A stretch of 64,000 nt of DNA from an uncultured Tateyamaria sp. (GTDB taxonomy: Bacteria; Pseudomonadota; Alphaproteobacteria; Rhodobacterales; Rhodobacteraceae), in assembly GCF_947496075.1 (NCBI RefSeq), contig NZ_CANMBJ010000002.1, positions 620,001-684,000 on the forward strand. Reading direction: 5' to 3'. The stretch's first letter is position 1. Every line of letters begins with the position of its first letter. Of this stretch, positions 41,525 through 50,699 are shown piece after piece. Below the pieces are notes generated by a model. That model was not told where the DNA came from. It did no database searches and was given only the letters and a program-made list of their open reading frames with translations. The position numbers and the translations under genes are program-made.

Positions 41525-42658
41525 ATGACATTGATAGATTTTGTGATGGGGCGGCGGATGCTGACCCTGACGGAAACCGAGCGGGCGCTGGTGATGCGCA
41601 AGGGCCGGTTTGACACCATTCTCGGGCCCGGACGGCACGGTATTGCATGGCGCAACACCGACATACTGCGGTTCGACATGTCGGAGCCTCACTTCAAGTC
41701 GGACTATATCGACGCGCTTGTGAAAACGCGGCCCGATCTGGCCCATGCGTACCTGACTGAGGTGCGGACCGGAACCGATGAGGTGGCAATCCTGAACCGG
41801 GATGGCCGGGCGTTCGAGGTGGTGACACCTGATCAGCGGACCTTTGTCTGGACCGATGCAGGGCCGTGGACGGTGGATCGGATTGACCTGACTGAGGGTC
41901 ACGAGGTGCCTGTTGCGCTGGCGCAGCGGCTCATGCGGTCGGGTTTGACCCGGGCGCTGACCTCGACCGAGGTGTCGGCCGGTCATGTGGGCATCCTGTC
42001 GATCGACGGGGTTGTCACGCGGCAGCTGCCCTCGGGCACGCACTGGTTCTGGATGCTGGGCCGGAAGCACGGGGTCAAGCTGGTTGACACACGGTGGCAG
42101 GCTCATGAGGTCGGCGGGCAGGAGATCCTGACCCGGGACCGGGTGTCGCTGCGGGTGAACCTGTCGGCCGACTACCGGGTGACCGACCCTATGCGGGCGG
42201 TGGCAGAGGCGCGGGACTTTGTCGGTGCGCTGCACCTGTCGCTGCAGCTGGCGTTCCGGAAAACTCTTGGGGCGCTGACGCTGGACGAGGTGCTGGCCGA
42301 CAAGGTGTCGGTCAGCGCGGATGCCGCGGCTCAGGTGCGGACCGACATGGCGGCCCTGGGCATCGAGGTGGGTGAGATCGCGCTCAAGGACGTGATTCTG
42401 CCCGGCGAGATGCGGGACATCCTGAACCAGGTGGTTGCGGCCCAGAAAGAGGCCGAGGCCAACGTGATCCGGCGGCGCGAGGAAACGAACGCAACACGGT
42501 CGCTGCTCAACACGGCCAAGGTCATGGCGGAACATCCCGTCATGCTGCGACTGAAAGAGCTGGAAGCGCTGGAAACGATTGCCGGCAAGGTCGAGCGGCT
42601 GACCGTACACAACGGGGCCGAGGGGCTGATGCGGGACATCGTCCGGCTGGAGGACTGA
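41525..42658 (+). CDS. Slipin/SPFH-domain membrane scaffold protein
   Basis: A 377-residue protein with an SPFH (band 7) domain around residues 150-310: GHVGILSIDGVVTRQLPSGTHWFW, RVSLRVNLSADYRVTDPMRAVAE, FRKTLGALTLDEVLADK and GIEVGEIALKDVILPGEMRDIL. The region AAQKEAEANVIRRREETNATRS is a coiled coil typical of slipins and stomatins. It lacks a clear N-terminal transmembrane segment, so membrane contact is indirect. GAAGGAGACACGAC precedes ATG 41525. No NfeD partner is visible. Confidence 0.85.
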   Translation: MTLIDFVMGRRMLTLTETERALVMRKGRFDTILGPGRHGIAWRNTDILRFDMSEPHFKSDYIDALVKTRPDLAHAYLTEVRTGTDEVAILNRDGRAFEVVTPDQRTFVWTDAGPWTVDRIDLTEGHEVPVALAQRLMRSGLTRALTSTEVSAGHVGILSIDGVVTRQLPSGTHWFWMLGRKHGVKLVDTRWQAHEVGGQEILTRDRVSLRVNLSADYRVTDPMRAVAEARDFVGALHLSLQLAFRKTLGALTLDEVLADKVSVSADAAAQVRTDMAALGIEVGEIALKDVILPGEMRDILNQVVAAQKEAEANVIRRREETNATRSLLNTAKVMAEHPVMLRLKELEALETIAGKVERLTVHNGAEGLMRDIVRLED

Positions 42659-42740
42659 AGCAAAGGTCCGATCCGGGGTGATCCCGGGTCGGCCCATTTT
42701 CTTGCGGGCGCGGGCAAGCCGCGACGCGATTTTTTTTGAA

Positions 42741-42755
42741 TGGGGGCTCTGCCCC
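42741..42755. terminator. GGGGGC-TCT-GCCCCC hairpin
   Basis: A 6-bp perfect GC stem with a 3-nt loop, preceded by a T8 run (42730-42737). It resembles hairpins that recur between roseobacter genes. For minus-strand transcripts an A-run lies downstream instead of a T-run, so termination is uncertain. Confidence 0.45.
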
Positions 42756-42792
42756 CAAACCCCCGAAGTTTGTCTGGCAAGATGAAGAAGGA

Positions 42793-43532
42793 TCAGAGTT
42801 CTTTGAGGCGGGTGGGGGCTCCTTGGAGTTTTTGAGGTGTGATTTTTTCGCCCACGTCGATGACGTCAGCGATGGGCAGGCCGAAGGTGTCGCCGGAGGC
42901 GGTGAGCGCGATGGTGCCTTTGGGGAGACTTGTGTCTCCGTTTTGAGCCTGGCGAAGCGCTGACGGCGCGCCTTTTTGCGTGTTTAGGAGGTTTGGATCT
43001 GCGGCTCGAACCCTTTGAGTAGGCGAGGAATATTAGCACTGGCGGGCACATGAATTTGCGCGGGGGCGAAGCGGATGGCTTCAATCAGTTTGATCACCCA
43101 GTTGAGTTATCTGTCGGCTTCACTGTTGACCAGATCGGCGGTGAAGGTGGAGCCGTTGGCGTGGATCAGGTGCTTGGACCGCGCCTTTTGCGGTCACAGG
43201 TTTTCGATGATTAAGGATGTGATCGGGTGCAACAAGATCAGACATTGGTCGAATACTCGGGCGTAGGTGGCTTCGTTGATACTGGGCTTGCCGTTGGAGG
43301 GCATGTGCGCCGTCGCGCCCATCGGGATGTTGTTGCGTTTGGTGACCTGATAGTCGCCGAAGCCGTGGGTACCCGTGATCTTGACCGTGCCGGAGCCGAA
43401 TGTCGCGTTGGGGTATCCGCCGAGATCAAAGATCGAGCTGTTTCGCGACAGCAAGGGCCACGGGGGCTGGGTCGGCGATGTCGGCGCGCGCGGGCCTCTA
43501 CGGTGCCGGATGCGGGCAAATCGGCGTCGCAA
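42793..43532 (-). pseudogene. Unrecognised decayed gene or gene pair
   Basis: The minus strand holds gene-like sequence in two consecutive pieces. The first (43532 to about 43000) reads FDLGGYPNATFGSGTVKITG, NNIPMGATAHMPSNGKPSIN and, after a frame change, HANGSTFTADLVNSEADR, stop, then IHVPASANIPRLLKGFEPQI. The second runs to a stop at 42793 with PKGTIALTASGDTFGLPIAD and DVGEKITPQKLQGAPTRL. Codon pattern and the absence of repeats suggest former coding DNA, but stops and frame changes rule out one intact product. I recognise no family. It ends before the CoxL-like gene, which is divergent. Confidence 0.45.
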
Positions 43533-43606
43533 CTGGTGCTGGACACTGCGCGTGCACGCGATAGGTTCGCCCGTGACAATGCCCCTCGGCAGACAGGAGT
43601 GTCCCC

Positions 43607-45904
43607 ATGGAAAAATTTGGCAAATCCCAGCCCGTGAAACGCCGCGAGGATGTGCGGTTCTTGACCGGAGAGGGGCGCTATGTGGATGACATTGCCCCGG
43701 CGAACGCTTTGCAGACCTTCGTGTTCCGGTCGCCGGTCGCGCATGCTGTGATTACCGAACTGGATGTGAGCGACGCGCGCGAGGCCGACGGAGTGCATGC
43801 CGTCTATGTTCTGGTGGACCTCGAAGCGGCAGGCATGAACGTTGGAATGCAGGGTGCGACGGTCAAGAATCGCAACGGCACGGATGGTGCTGCACCTGAG
43901 CGGCCCATTCTGGCGCGCGGCCATTTGCGCTTTGTGGGCGAGCCTGTTGCCGTCATCGTGGCTGATACGCTGGCACAGGCCCGTGACGCGGCCGAGATGA
44001 TTATGCTCGACTATGATGATCTGCCCGCCAAGATGGATATGGCGTCAGGTGGCGAGGTGGTGCACGCCGAAGCACCGGACAATGTGGCCTATGACTGGCA
44101 TATGGGTGACGAGGCGGCGACCCAGGCGGCCTTTGACGCAGCGGCGCGCATCGTGTCGCTGGATGTGGGGGACAACCGCGTCATCGTGAACTCGATGGAG
44201 CCGCGCGGCTGCTATGCAGAGCCCGAAGGGAACCGCGTGCATGTGGCCATCAACGGGCAGGGCGTGTGGGGGCCGAAAGACCAATTGGCCAAGGCGCTGA
44301 ACGTTCCAGCAGACGATATCCGCGTGACCAACCCGGACACCGGCGGCGGTTTCGGGATGAAGGGGATGATGTACCCGGAATATTTCGTCGTGGCCCATGC
44401 CGCCCGCACCCTGAAGCGTCCCGTGCGCTGGATGTCCGAGCGGACCGAGGCGATGTTGTCGGACAATGCAGGCCGCGATCTGACTTCGCTGACCGAACTG
44501 GCCTTTGACGAAAACCATCGCATCATCGGCTACCGCGTGTTCACCGAAGCGAATATGGGCGCCTACAACTCGCAATATGCGCAAGCCATTCAGACGCAGC
44601 TGTTCAGCCGCGTGCTGACCGGGGTTTATGACATGCCCGCCGCGTATCTGCGCTCTGTCGGCTACTACACCAACACCACACAGGTCGACGCCTACCGGGG
44701 CGCGGGGCGGCCCGAAGCGATCTATATTCTTGAGCGTGCCATGGATCGGGCAGCGCGTGAATTGGGTGTGGACCCGCTTGAACTGCGCCGCATCAACTTC
44801 ATCAAGCCCGCGCAGTTCCCCTATGACACGCTGGTCGGTGAAACCTATGACGTGGGCGATTTCGACAAGGTGCTGACCCGCGCCGAGGCAGAGGCGGATA
44901 TCCCCGGCTTTGCCGCGCGCAAAGCTGCCGATGCGGCAGAGGGACGCCTGCGCGGTCTGGGCCTGTGTTACTATATCGAAAGTATTCTGGGTGATCCTGC
45001 CGAAAGTGCGAAGGTCGAATTCACAGAAGAGGGCCGTGTGAACATCTATGTCGGCACCCAATCGAACGGGCAGGGGCACGAGACGGTCTATGCCCAGTTC
45101 CTTGCTGATCAGACCGGAATCCCGGTGGACATGATCGACGTGGTGCAAGGGGACAGTGACCGGATCAAGCAGGGTGGCGGCACGGGTGGGTCCCGGTCCG
45201 TGACCGTGCAGAACACCGCGACACTGGCGACGGTGGATGTGATGCGCGAGGCGTTTGTCGCGTTCCTGAGCGAGGAAGAGGGGGTGCCTGCCTCCGATAT
45301 CTCCTTTGATGATGAGCAGTTCCGGATGGAGGGGTCGAACATGACGCCGACCATGCTCGAGGTGGCCGAGATGGCCCGCGAGAAGGGGCGCGAGGACATG
45401 CTGGTGCATGAACAGCGCACCAAGCTCGAGGCGCGCAGCTTCCCCAACGGCTGTCATGTTACAGAGGTTGTTGTGGATCCCGACACGGGTGTCGTGGCCG
45501 TGGACCGTTATGCTGTCGTTGACGATTTTGGCAATCTTATCAACCCGATGCTGGCCGAAGGTCAAGTGCATGGCGGGGTTGTTCAAGGCATCGGACAGGC
45601 GCTGACAGAGCATGTTCAGTTCGACGAGGACGGCCAATTGCTCACGGCAACGTTCATGGATTATGCCTTGCCCCGCGCCGATGACGTTCCTTACATCGGG
45701 TTTACGTCAGAGCCGGTTCCGTCAACCGCGAATGTCATGGGCATGAAAGGATGTGGCGAGGCTGGCACGGTCGGTGCGTTGGCTGCGGTGTCCAACGCGG
45801 TGCAGGACGCGCTGTGGGAGCACGGCGTGCGGCAGGCGGATATGCCATTCACACCGATGAAGGTTTGGGACTTGATGAAAGATGCTCGGATCGCGGCTGA
45901 ATAA
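43607..45904 (+). CDS. Molybdenum hydroxylase large subunit (CoxL-like)
   Basis: A 765-residue molybdopterin-binding subunit of the xanthine oxidase/CO dehydrogenase family. RREDVRFLTGEGRYVDDI and VGEPVAVIVAD open the first domain; TGGGFGMKGMMYPEYFV, VDAYRGAGRPEAIYILERAMD and KGCGEAGTVGALAAVSNAV bind the cofactor, with the catalytic Glu in GCGEAG. The AYRGAGRPEA loop, not AYRCSFR, marks the form II (non-CO) group, so the substrate is probably another aldehyde or heterocycle. No small (2Fe-2S) or medium (FAD) subunit lies beside it. ATG 43607 follows CAGGAGTGT. Confidence 0.9.
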   Translation: MEKFGKSQPVKRREDVRFLTGEGRYVDDIAPANALQTFVFRSPVAHAVITELDVSDAREADGVHAVYVLVDLEAAGMNVGMQGATVKNRNGTDGAAPERPILARGHLRFVGEPVAVIVADTLAQARDAAEMIMLDYDDLPAKMDMASGGEVVHAEAPDNVAYDWHMGDEAATQAAFDAAARIVSLDVGDNRVIVNSMEPRGCYAEPEGNRVHVAINGQGVWGPKDQLAKALNVPADDIRVTNPDTGGGFGMKGMMYPEYFVVAHAARTLKRPVRWMSERTEAMLSDNAGRDLTSLTELAFDENHRIIGYRVFTEANMGAYNSQYAQAIQTQLFSRVLTGVYDMPAAYLRSVGYYTNTTQVDAYRGAGRPEAIYILERAMDRAARELGVDPLELRRINFIKPAQFPYDTLVGETYDVGDFDKVLTRAEAEADIPGFAARKAADAAEGRLRGLGLCYYIESILGDPAESAKVEFTEEGRVNIYVGTQSNGQGHETVYAQFLADQTGIPVDMIDVVQGDSDRIKQGGGTGGSRSVTVQNTATLATVDVMREAFVAFLSEEEGVPASDISFDDEQFRMEGSNMTPTMLEVAEMAREKGREDMLVHEQRTKLEARSFPNGCHVTEVVVDPDTGVVAVDRYAVVDDFGNLINPMLAEGQVHGGVVQGIGQALTEHVQFDEDGQLLTATFMDYALPRADDVPYIGFTSEPVPSTANVMGMKGCGEAGTVGALAAVSNAVQDALWEHGVRQADMPFTPMKVWDLMKDARIAAE

Positions 45905-46973
45905 TGCCATCTCGAACTGGTTGAAGAACCGGTTCGGGGCAGGCTTGCCAAAAGTGGCCCCGCCGACGCGGGGCCAGACGATCCATGTCATCATCATCGA
46001 TGGCACCATGTCGACGCTGGAACCCGGCGATGAAACCAACGCCGGACTGACGGCCAAGCTGCTCGGAGAGATGGGCAGCGAGGTGTCGCTCTATTACGAG
46101 CCGGGCCTGCAATGGTCGCATTGGCGCAAGGCGGGTGACGTGATCTTCGGTCGCGGGATCAATCGGCAAATCCGGCGCGCCTATGGCTATCTTTCTTCGC
46201 GCTACCGGCCTGGCGACAAGGTGTTCCTGCTTGGATATTCGCGCGGGGCCTATGCCGTGCGGTCGTTGGCGGGCATCATTGATCGTGTGGGGTTGCTGAA
46301 GCCAGAGGCGGCAACGGAGCGTAACATTCGCGACGTCTACCGCCACTACGAGTGCAGCCCTGACGGCGATGCTGCGCGTATTTTCGCGCGAAACAATTGC
46401 CATGCGCAGGTCGAGATCGAGATGATCGGGGTATGGGATACCGTGAAATCCCTTGGCCTGAACATGCCGTTCCTGTGGCGGCTGAGTGCGCCGCGTCATG
46501 CGTTTCACGACCATCAACTGGGCAGGTCCGTGAAACACGGGTTTCACGCGGTGGCCCGGAACGAAACCCGCGTCGCCTATGCTCCCGTGATGTGGGACAC
46601 CACCCGGGACTGGGACGGGCACCTGGTCCAGATGTGGTTTCGCGGTGTGCATGGCGACATTGGCGGGCATCTCTCGGGGCGGCGCGCATCGCGCCCGCTG
46701 GCCAATATCCCGCTGGTCTGGATGCTGGAACAGGCGGACGCCTGTGGCTTGCCCTTGCCCGAAGGGTGGGCCACGCGGTTCCCGCAAGATGCCGAAGCGC
46801 CATCCATGGGAACCTTTGCGGGCTTCGGCAAATGGTTTGTCACCCGAAAACCGCGCCGCGCTGGGCTGGACCCGTCAGAGCGTGTTCACCCCTCTTTGAC
46901 GCAGGCCCCATCACCACGATCCTGGTCGGAATGGGTGGCCGATCTGCGTGGAACGGGGGCCGACGCTCTTTGA
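45882..46973 (+). CDS. DUF2235 (Tle1-like) alpha/beta hydrolase-fold protein
   Basis: A 363-residue protein with the DUF2235 signature: TIHVIIIDGTMSTLEPGDET, LYYEPGLQW, FLLGYSRGAYAVRSLAG (nucleophile Ser in GYSRG) and VQMWFRGVHGDIGGHL with the late acid/His pair. Tle1-type phospholipase effectors of type VI secretion share this fold, but no VgrG, PAAR or immunity gene is adjacent, so a housekeeping lipase or hydrolase is just as likely. The start ATG 45882 lies 23 bp inside the CoxL gene, an overlap of 23 bp in a different frame. Confidence 0.78.
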   Translation: MLGSRLNNAISNWLKNRFGAGLPKVAPPTRGQTIHVIIIDGTMSTLEPGDETNAGLTAKLLGEMGSEVSLYYEPGLQWSHWRKAGDVIFGRGINRQIRRAYGYLSSRYRPGDKVFLLGYSRGAYAVRSLAGIIDRVGLLKPEAATERNIRDVYRHYECSPDGDAARIFARNNCHAQVEIEMIGVWDTVKSLGLNMPFLWRLSAPRHAFHDHQLGRSVKHGFHAVARNETRVAYAPVMWDTTRDWDGHLVQMWFRGVHGDIGGHLSGRRASRPLANIPLVWMLEQADACGLPLPEGWATRFPQDAEAPSMGTFAGFGKWFVTRKPRRAGLDPSERVHPSLTQAPSPRSWSEWVADLRGTGADAL

Positions 46974-47016
46974 TCCTGAGCGGATCAAATTCGCCCGGCC
47001 CACCGTCCCAGGTGGG

Positions 47017-47499
47017 TCAGCGCATTTTCATGATGATGCAGGTTGTGGAGCCCGTGGCATAAAGCTTGCCATCGTCGACACCGCGAATTTCGCCCGTCGC
47101 GACACCTGTGCTGCGCCCCGCGTGATCGACACGCCCGGTGCAGGCGATTTCCATGCCCAATGGGATGCCGCGCGTCAGATTGATCTTGTATTCAAGCGTT
47201 GTGTAGACCGATCCGGCGGGCACCTTGGTCATCACGGCGCAAGCCATCGCACTGTCCAAAAGCGTGCCGTACCAACCGCCATGGACAGTTCCCATCGGGT
47301 TGGTCACGTCGAATTCCGGCGTGCCGCGGAAGGTGACCAGGCCGTCCTGTACTTCATGTAGGGCATATCCCAACGTGTGGCCGATGGGTGGTCCGGGAAC
47401 GGTGCCGTCCAGAATGCCCTGCATGAAGTCGAGGCCAGACATCGACAGGAGCTCGTCCTGGCTGGGCAGGTCCGTGATGCTTTGGGCGAGGCGGGGCAT
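47017..47499 (-). CDS. PaaI-like hotdog thioesterase
   Basis: A 160-residue hotdog-fold protein. The signature NPMGTVHGGWYGTLLDSAMACAV lies near residue 68, with the helix and following strand TLEYKINLTRGI, typical of PaaI/YbgC-like acyl-CoA thioesterases. The substrate is unknown. It stands alone between the DUF2235 gene and metF. Confidence 0.85.
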   Translation of the reverse strand: MPRLAQSITDLPSQDELLSMSGLDFMQGILDGTVPGPPIGHTLGYALHEVQDGLVTFRGTPEFDVTNPMGTVHGGWYGTLLDSAMACAVMTKVPAGSVYTTLEYKINLTRGIPLGMEIACTGRVDHAGRSTGVATGEIRGVDDGKLYATGSTTCIIMKMR

Positions 47500-47627
47500 G
47501 TCTGTCTCCGGCTTGTTTTGCCGAGACGGTAGTGCGATCAGACCGATTGGTCTAGTGGCAAGTGAAGGAAAGGGTCAGCCCCCGCTTTGCGGACGCCACG
47601 GGAGTTGACTTGGCGAGACGAAGTCGA

Positions 47628-48497
47628 TCAGGCGACGTTGCGCATTTGCCTGGGCCGAACGAGGCCAAGCGCGCGACAGACTTTGAGCGTGAGGTCGGGA
47701 CGATTGAGCGTGTAGAAATGGAGCTTGTCCACACCTTCGGTGATGAGCGTATCGCACAGATCGGCGCAGTGGGTCAGGGCAAAGAGTTGTGCCCGGTCTT
47801 CGCGGTCGGCCCGGTCAAACGCGGTTGCAGTCGCCACCGGAATGGGCGTGCCGCATCTTTCTGCAAAGCTGCGCGCGCGCGTCCAGTTGGCCACGGGGAA
47901 GATACCCGGAGTGATGGGCGCGGTGATGCCGGCAGCCGCGCAGGCATCACGGAAGCGCAGGAAGCTGTCGGCCTCAAAGAAGAACTGGGTGATCGCTTCG
48001 GACGCGCCTGCCTCAATCTTGGCCTTCAGCCAGTCAATGTTTTGCTGGGCCGAGGCCGCGTCCGGGTGGCTATCGGGGTAGGCGCCCACGCGGATGGTGA
48101 ACTGGCCCATACCCGACAAGGCGCGGATCAGGTCGACACTGTCCGTAAAGCCGTCTGGGTGCGGTGCGAAGGCGCCGCCGCCCTGTGCATCGCCGCGCAG
48201 GGCCACGATGTCCTTAACCCCGCTGGCCGCATATTTCTCTGCGGTACGCAGAACGTCGTCGCGGCTTTGACCCGTGCAGGTCAGGTGCGCTGCAACCGGC
48301 AGGCCGGATGTCTTGCGCAGGGTCCGGGCGGCTTCCTGTGTCAGCGACTGTGTCGTTCCACCCGCGCCATAGGTCACGGAGACAAAGCGCGGGTTCAGGG
48401 GGGTGAGCGCCTGCACCGTGTCCCACAGGTGGAATGAAGCGTCGAGGGATTTGGGTGGAAACGTCTCGAACGACAGGGCGACATTGGGCGTGGGCAT
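47628..48497 (-). CDS. metF: Methylenetetrahydrofolate reductase MetF
   Basis: A 289-residue TIM-barrel flavoenzyme: ALSFETFPPKSLDASF, FVSVTYGAGGTTQ, RDDVLRTAEKYAASGVKDIV, ALRGDAQGGGAF and AITQFFFEADSFLRF, all of the MetF family. It makes 5-methyl-THF for methionine synthesis. ATG 48495-48497 has AAAGGAGCC upstream on the minus strand. The divergent metR-like gene and its dyad lie directly upstream, so it is almost certainly a MetR target. Confidence 0.95.
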   Translation of the reverse strand: MPTPNVALSFETFPPKSLDASFHLWDTVQALTPLNPRFVSVTYGAGGTTQSLTQEAARTLRKTSGLPVAAHLTCTGQSRDDVLRTAEKYAASGVKDIVALRGDAQGGGAFAPHPDGFTDSVDLIRALSGMGQFTIRVGAYPDSHPDAASAQQNIDWLKAKIEAGASEAITQFFFEADSFLRFRDACAAAGITAPITPGIFPVANWTRARSFAERCGTPIPVATATAFDRADREDRAQLFALTHCADLCDTLITEGVDKLHFYTLNRPDLTLKVCRALGLVRPRQMRNVA

Positions 48498-48539
48498 GCG
48501 GCAGGCTCCTTTGGGCTTGTTGTACAATGCCCTGACGCG

Positions 48540-48571
48540 TATCTTGAGGCAAATTCATAACTCTCAAGATA
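48540..48571. promoter_or_regulatory. MetR-type operator between metF and metR
   Basis: TATCTTGAG (48540-48548) and CTCAAGATA (48563-48571) form a 9-14-9 perfect inverted repeat. Within it, TGAG-N5-TTCA (48545-48557) differs at one position from the enterobacterial MetR box TGAA-N5-TTCA. It lies 15 bp from the metR start and 43 bp from metF. Confidence 0.7.
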
Positions 48572-48585
48572 AACATGAGTTCCGT

Positions 48586-49491
48586 ATGCATATCGAGTTT
48601 CGCCATCTGCGCACGATCAAGGCCATTCACGAAGCCGGTGGCTTGGCACGTGCCGCGGATCAGTTGCACATCACCCAGTCAGCGCTGAGCCATCAGATCA
48701 AGGGGCTGGAGGATCAGGCCGGTGTGGAGCTGTTCGTGCGCCGCTCGAAGCCATTGAAACTGTCAGCGGCCGGACTGCGCTTGCTGCGGTTGGCCGAACA
48801 GGTCTTGCCGCAGGTCGAGGCAGCGGCAGCGGAGTTTTCCTCCTTGCGCGACGGGTCGTCGGGTCGCTTGCATATCGCCATCGAATGTCACGCCTGTTTC
48901 GAGTGGCTGTTCCCGGTGCTCGAAATGTTTCGCAAAAGCTGGCCGGATGTGGATGTCGATATTCGCCCGGGCCTTGCCTTTGATGCACTGCCCGCGCTGA
49001 TGAAGGAGGAGGTGGATCTGGTGGTGTCTTCGGACCCTGAAAATCTGCCTGGGGTGACCTTTGTCGAACTCTTTGATTACGCCCCGGTTTTTGTAGCTGC
49101 ATCATCCCACCCGCTGGCACAGAAACCATATGTTGATGCGGCGGACTTTCGGGATCAGACCTTGATCACCTATCCGGTGGAACGCACCCGGCTGGATGTG
49201 TTCAGTCAATTGCTAATCCCCGCAAAGGTCGAACCGGCGGCTGTGCGTCAGGCTGAACTGACGGCTGTTATCTTGTTGTTGGTCGCTTCCAATCGCGGCG
49301 TGTCAGTATTGCCCGATTGGGTGGTGCGCGAGGTGAAGTATTCGAGCGATTACGTCACACGCCCGCTGACCAGGGAAGGGTTGACCCGGCGTCTATATGC
49401 AGCGGTGAGAGATGATGATCTGGGCAAACCTTATATGGACAAGTTGCTTGATCTGGCGCGTGTTGAAGCACGGAAACTGCAGGCAGCGTGA
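48586..49491 (+). CDS. metR: LysR-family regulator MetR
   Basis: A 301-residue LysR protein. HTH from residue 2 (FRHLRTIKAIHEAGGLARAADQL, then ITQSALSHQIKGLEDQAG) and an effector domain with GRLHIAIECHACFEWLFPVL, which is characteristic of MetR (homocysteine-responsive). The position divergent from metF supports the name. ATG 48586 begins directly at the HTH. It should activate metF and respond to homocysteine, by family analogy. Confidence 0.88.
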   Translation: MHIEFRHLRTIKAIHEAGGLARAADQLHITQSALSHQIKGLEDQAGVELFVRRSKPLKLSAAGLRLLRLAEQVLPQVEAAAAEFSSLRDGSSGRLHIAIECHACFEWLFPVLEMFRKSWPDVDVDIRPGLAFDALPALMKEEVDLVVSSDPENLPGVTFVELFDYAPVFVAASSHPLAQKPYVDAADFRDQTLITYPVERTRLDVFSQLLIPAKVEPAAVRQAELTAVILLLVASNRGVSVLPDWVVREVKYSSDYVTRPLTREGLTRRLYAAVRDDDLGKPYMDKLLDLARVEARKLQAA

Positions 49492-49551
49492 GGTCGGGGC
49501 TGGCACTGTTTGCTACGCAAATGCGCCCACCCACCGACCCAACAATCCGTG

Positions 49552-50589
49552 TCACACAAGTTTGACGATCTGTTTGCCGACATTTTTTCCTTCGAGCAGA
49601 CCGATGAAAGCCGCAGGCGCGTTTTCCAGCCCCTCGGCGATGTCTTCAACAACCTTGATCTCGCCATTCAGGACTTTGGGGGCGACTTCTTTCAAAAAGC
49701 TTGGCAGCCGGTCCCAATGGTTTGAGATGATGAAGCCGTTGACGGACAGGAATTTGACAAGGATGGGCCGCCAGAGTGCGGGGGCGGACAGCGGTGTGTC
49801 GGCCCCGGCGCCCAAGCCCCCGGCGTTGTACCACGAGATCATACCGCAGACTGGGATACGCCCATGTGGGTTCATTAGTGGCATGACTGCTTCCAGAACC
49901 TTGCCGCCCACGTTTTCGAAGTAGATGTCGATGCCCTTGGGGGCTGCGTCCTTGATCGCGGCGCGGAGCGAGCGGGCATCTGCGTGAGCACGGTGATCGA
50001 TGCAGGCGTCGAAGCCGAACGTGTCAGTTGCGAGTGCGCATTTATTTGCGCCGCCTGCAATGCCGACGGTCCGCAGGCCAAGGGATTTGGCAAGCTGGCC
50101 GACCATGGAGCCGACGGGGCCTGTGGCGGCTGCGACCACGAGCGTTTCGCCCTGTTTGGGCCGCCCGTATTCCATCAGTCCGTGCCAGCCGGTGAAGCCC
50201 GGCATGCCAAGGACGCCGAGGGCTGCGGTGAGCGGGCCCATGTTCGGGTCCAACTTGCGCAGCATCTTGGCGTCAGCCACCGCATGTGTGGCCCAGCCGA
50301 ACATGCCCAAGACCATGTCGCCGGGCGTAAAGCCGTCAGCGTTGGACGTCAGCACTTCGCCCACGCCGCCGCCTTCCATCGTGCCGCCGATCGGTACAGG
50401 CGCCGCGTAGGACTGGGCGTCGTCCATGCGCCCGCGCATGTACGGATCCAGTGACATGTAGTGGACGCGGACAAGAACCTCACCTTGCGCAGGCTCCGGG
50501 ATGGGGGCAGTTTCAAGGGCGAAGTTGTCTGGTGTCGGGGCACCCGTGGGGCGGCTGGTGAGTGTGATGTGCTGCATTTGGTCGGGCAT
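49552..50589 (-). CDS. Zinc-less MDR oxidoreductase (CurA/PTGR type)
   Basis: A 345-residue NADP-dependent double-bond reductase of the prostaglandin reductase/CurA group: VRVHYMSLDPYMRGRM, GWATHAVADAKMLRKLDPN, VVAAATGPVGSMVGQLAKSLG for NADP and VYFENVGGKVLEAV-like DIYFENVGG. It reduces alpha,beta-unsaturated carbonyls. It lies alone, convergent with metR, 60 bp from its end. Confidence 0.9.
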   Translation of the reverse strand: MPDQMQHITLTSRPTGAPTPDNFALETAPIPEPAQGEVLVRVHYMSLDPYMRGRMDDAQSYAAPVPIGGTMEGGGVGEVLTSNADGFTPGDMVLGMFGWATHAVADAKMLRKLDPNMGPLTAALGVLGMPGFTGWHGLMEYGRPKQGETLVVAAATGPVGSMVGQLAKSLGLRTVGIAGGANKCALATDTFGFDACIDHRAHADARSLRAAIKDAAPKGIDIYFENVGGKVLEAVMPLMNPHGRIPVCGMISWYNAGGLGAGADTPLSAPALWRPILVKFLSVNGFIISNHWDRLPSFLKEVAPKVLNGEIKVVEDIAEGLENAPAAFIGLLEGKNVGKQIVKLV

Positions 50590-50699
50590 TGTGTATCCTT
50601 TCCTGTTGGCATCAGTCGATCAGTCCCGTGCCCCCTTGGCAACCGTGTATCCGCGGCGTATAGCGCGCCCTTGATCTTTCCCATCTCCGGAGCATCCCG

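Noticed and set aside
41348-42697. A 449-codon minus-strand frame
   Set aside because: It mirrors the slipin gene, has repetitive Arg/His/Gln composition and no ribosome binding site.
44045-45637. A 530-codon open frame on the minus strand
   Set aside because: It lies entirely antisense to the CoxL-like gene, is rich in His, Arg and Val and has no family sequence; long antisense frames are usual in GC-rich genes.
45882-46973. Type VI secretion effector cluster
   Set aside because: The DUF2235 fold fits Tle1, but no VgrG, PAAR, Hcp, chaperone or immunity gene lies within the window.
48498-48539. SAM riboswitch upstream of metF
   Set aside because: The leader between the operator and the metF start is too short for a SAM-II aptamer and shows no pseudoknot pattern; the MetR dyad explains the control.
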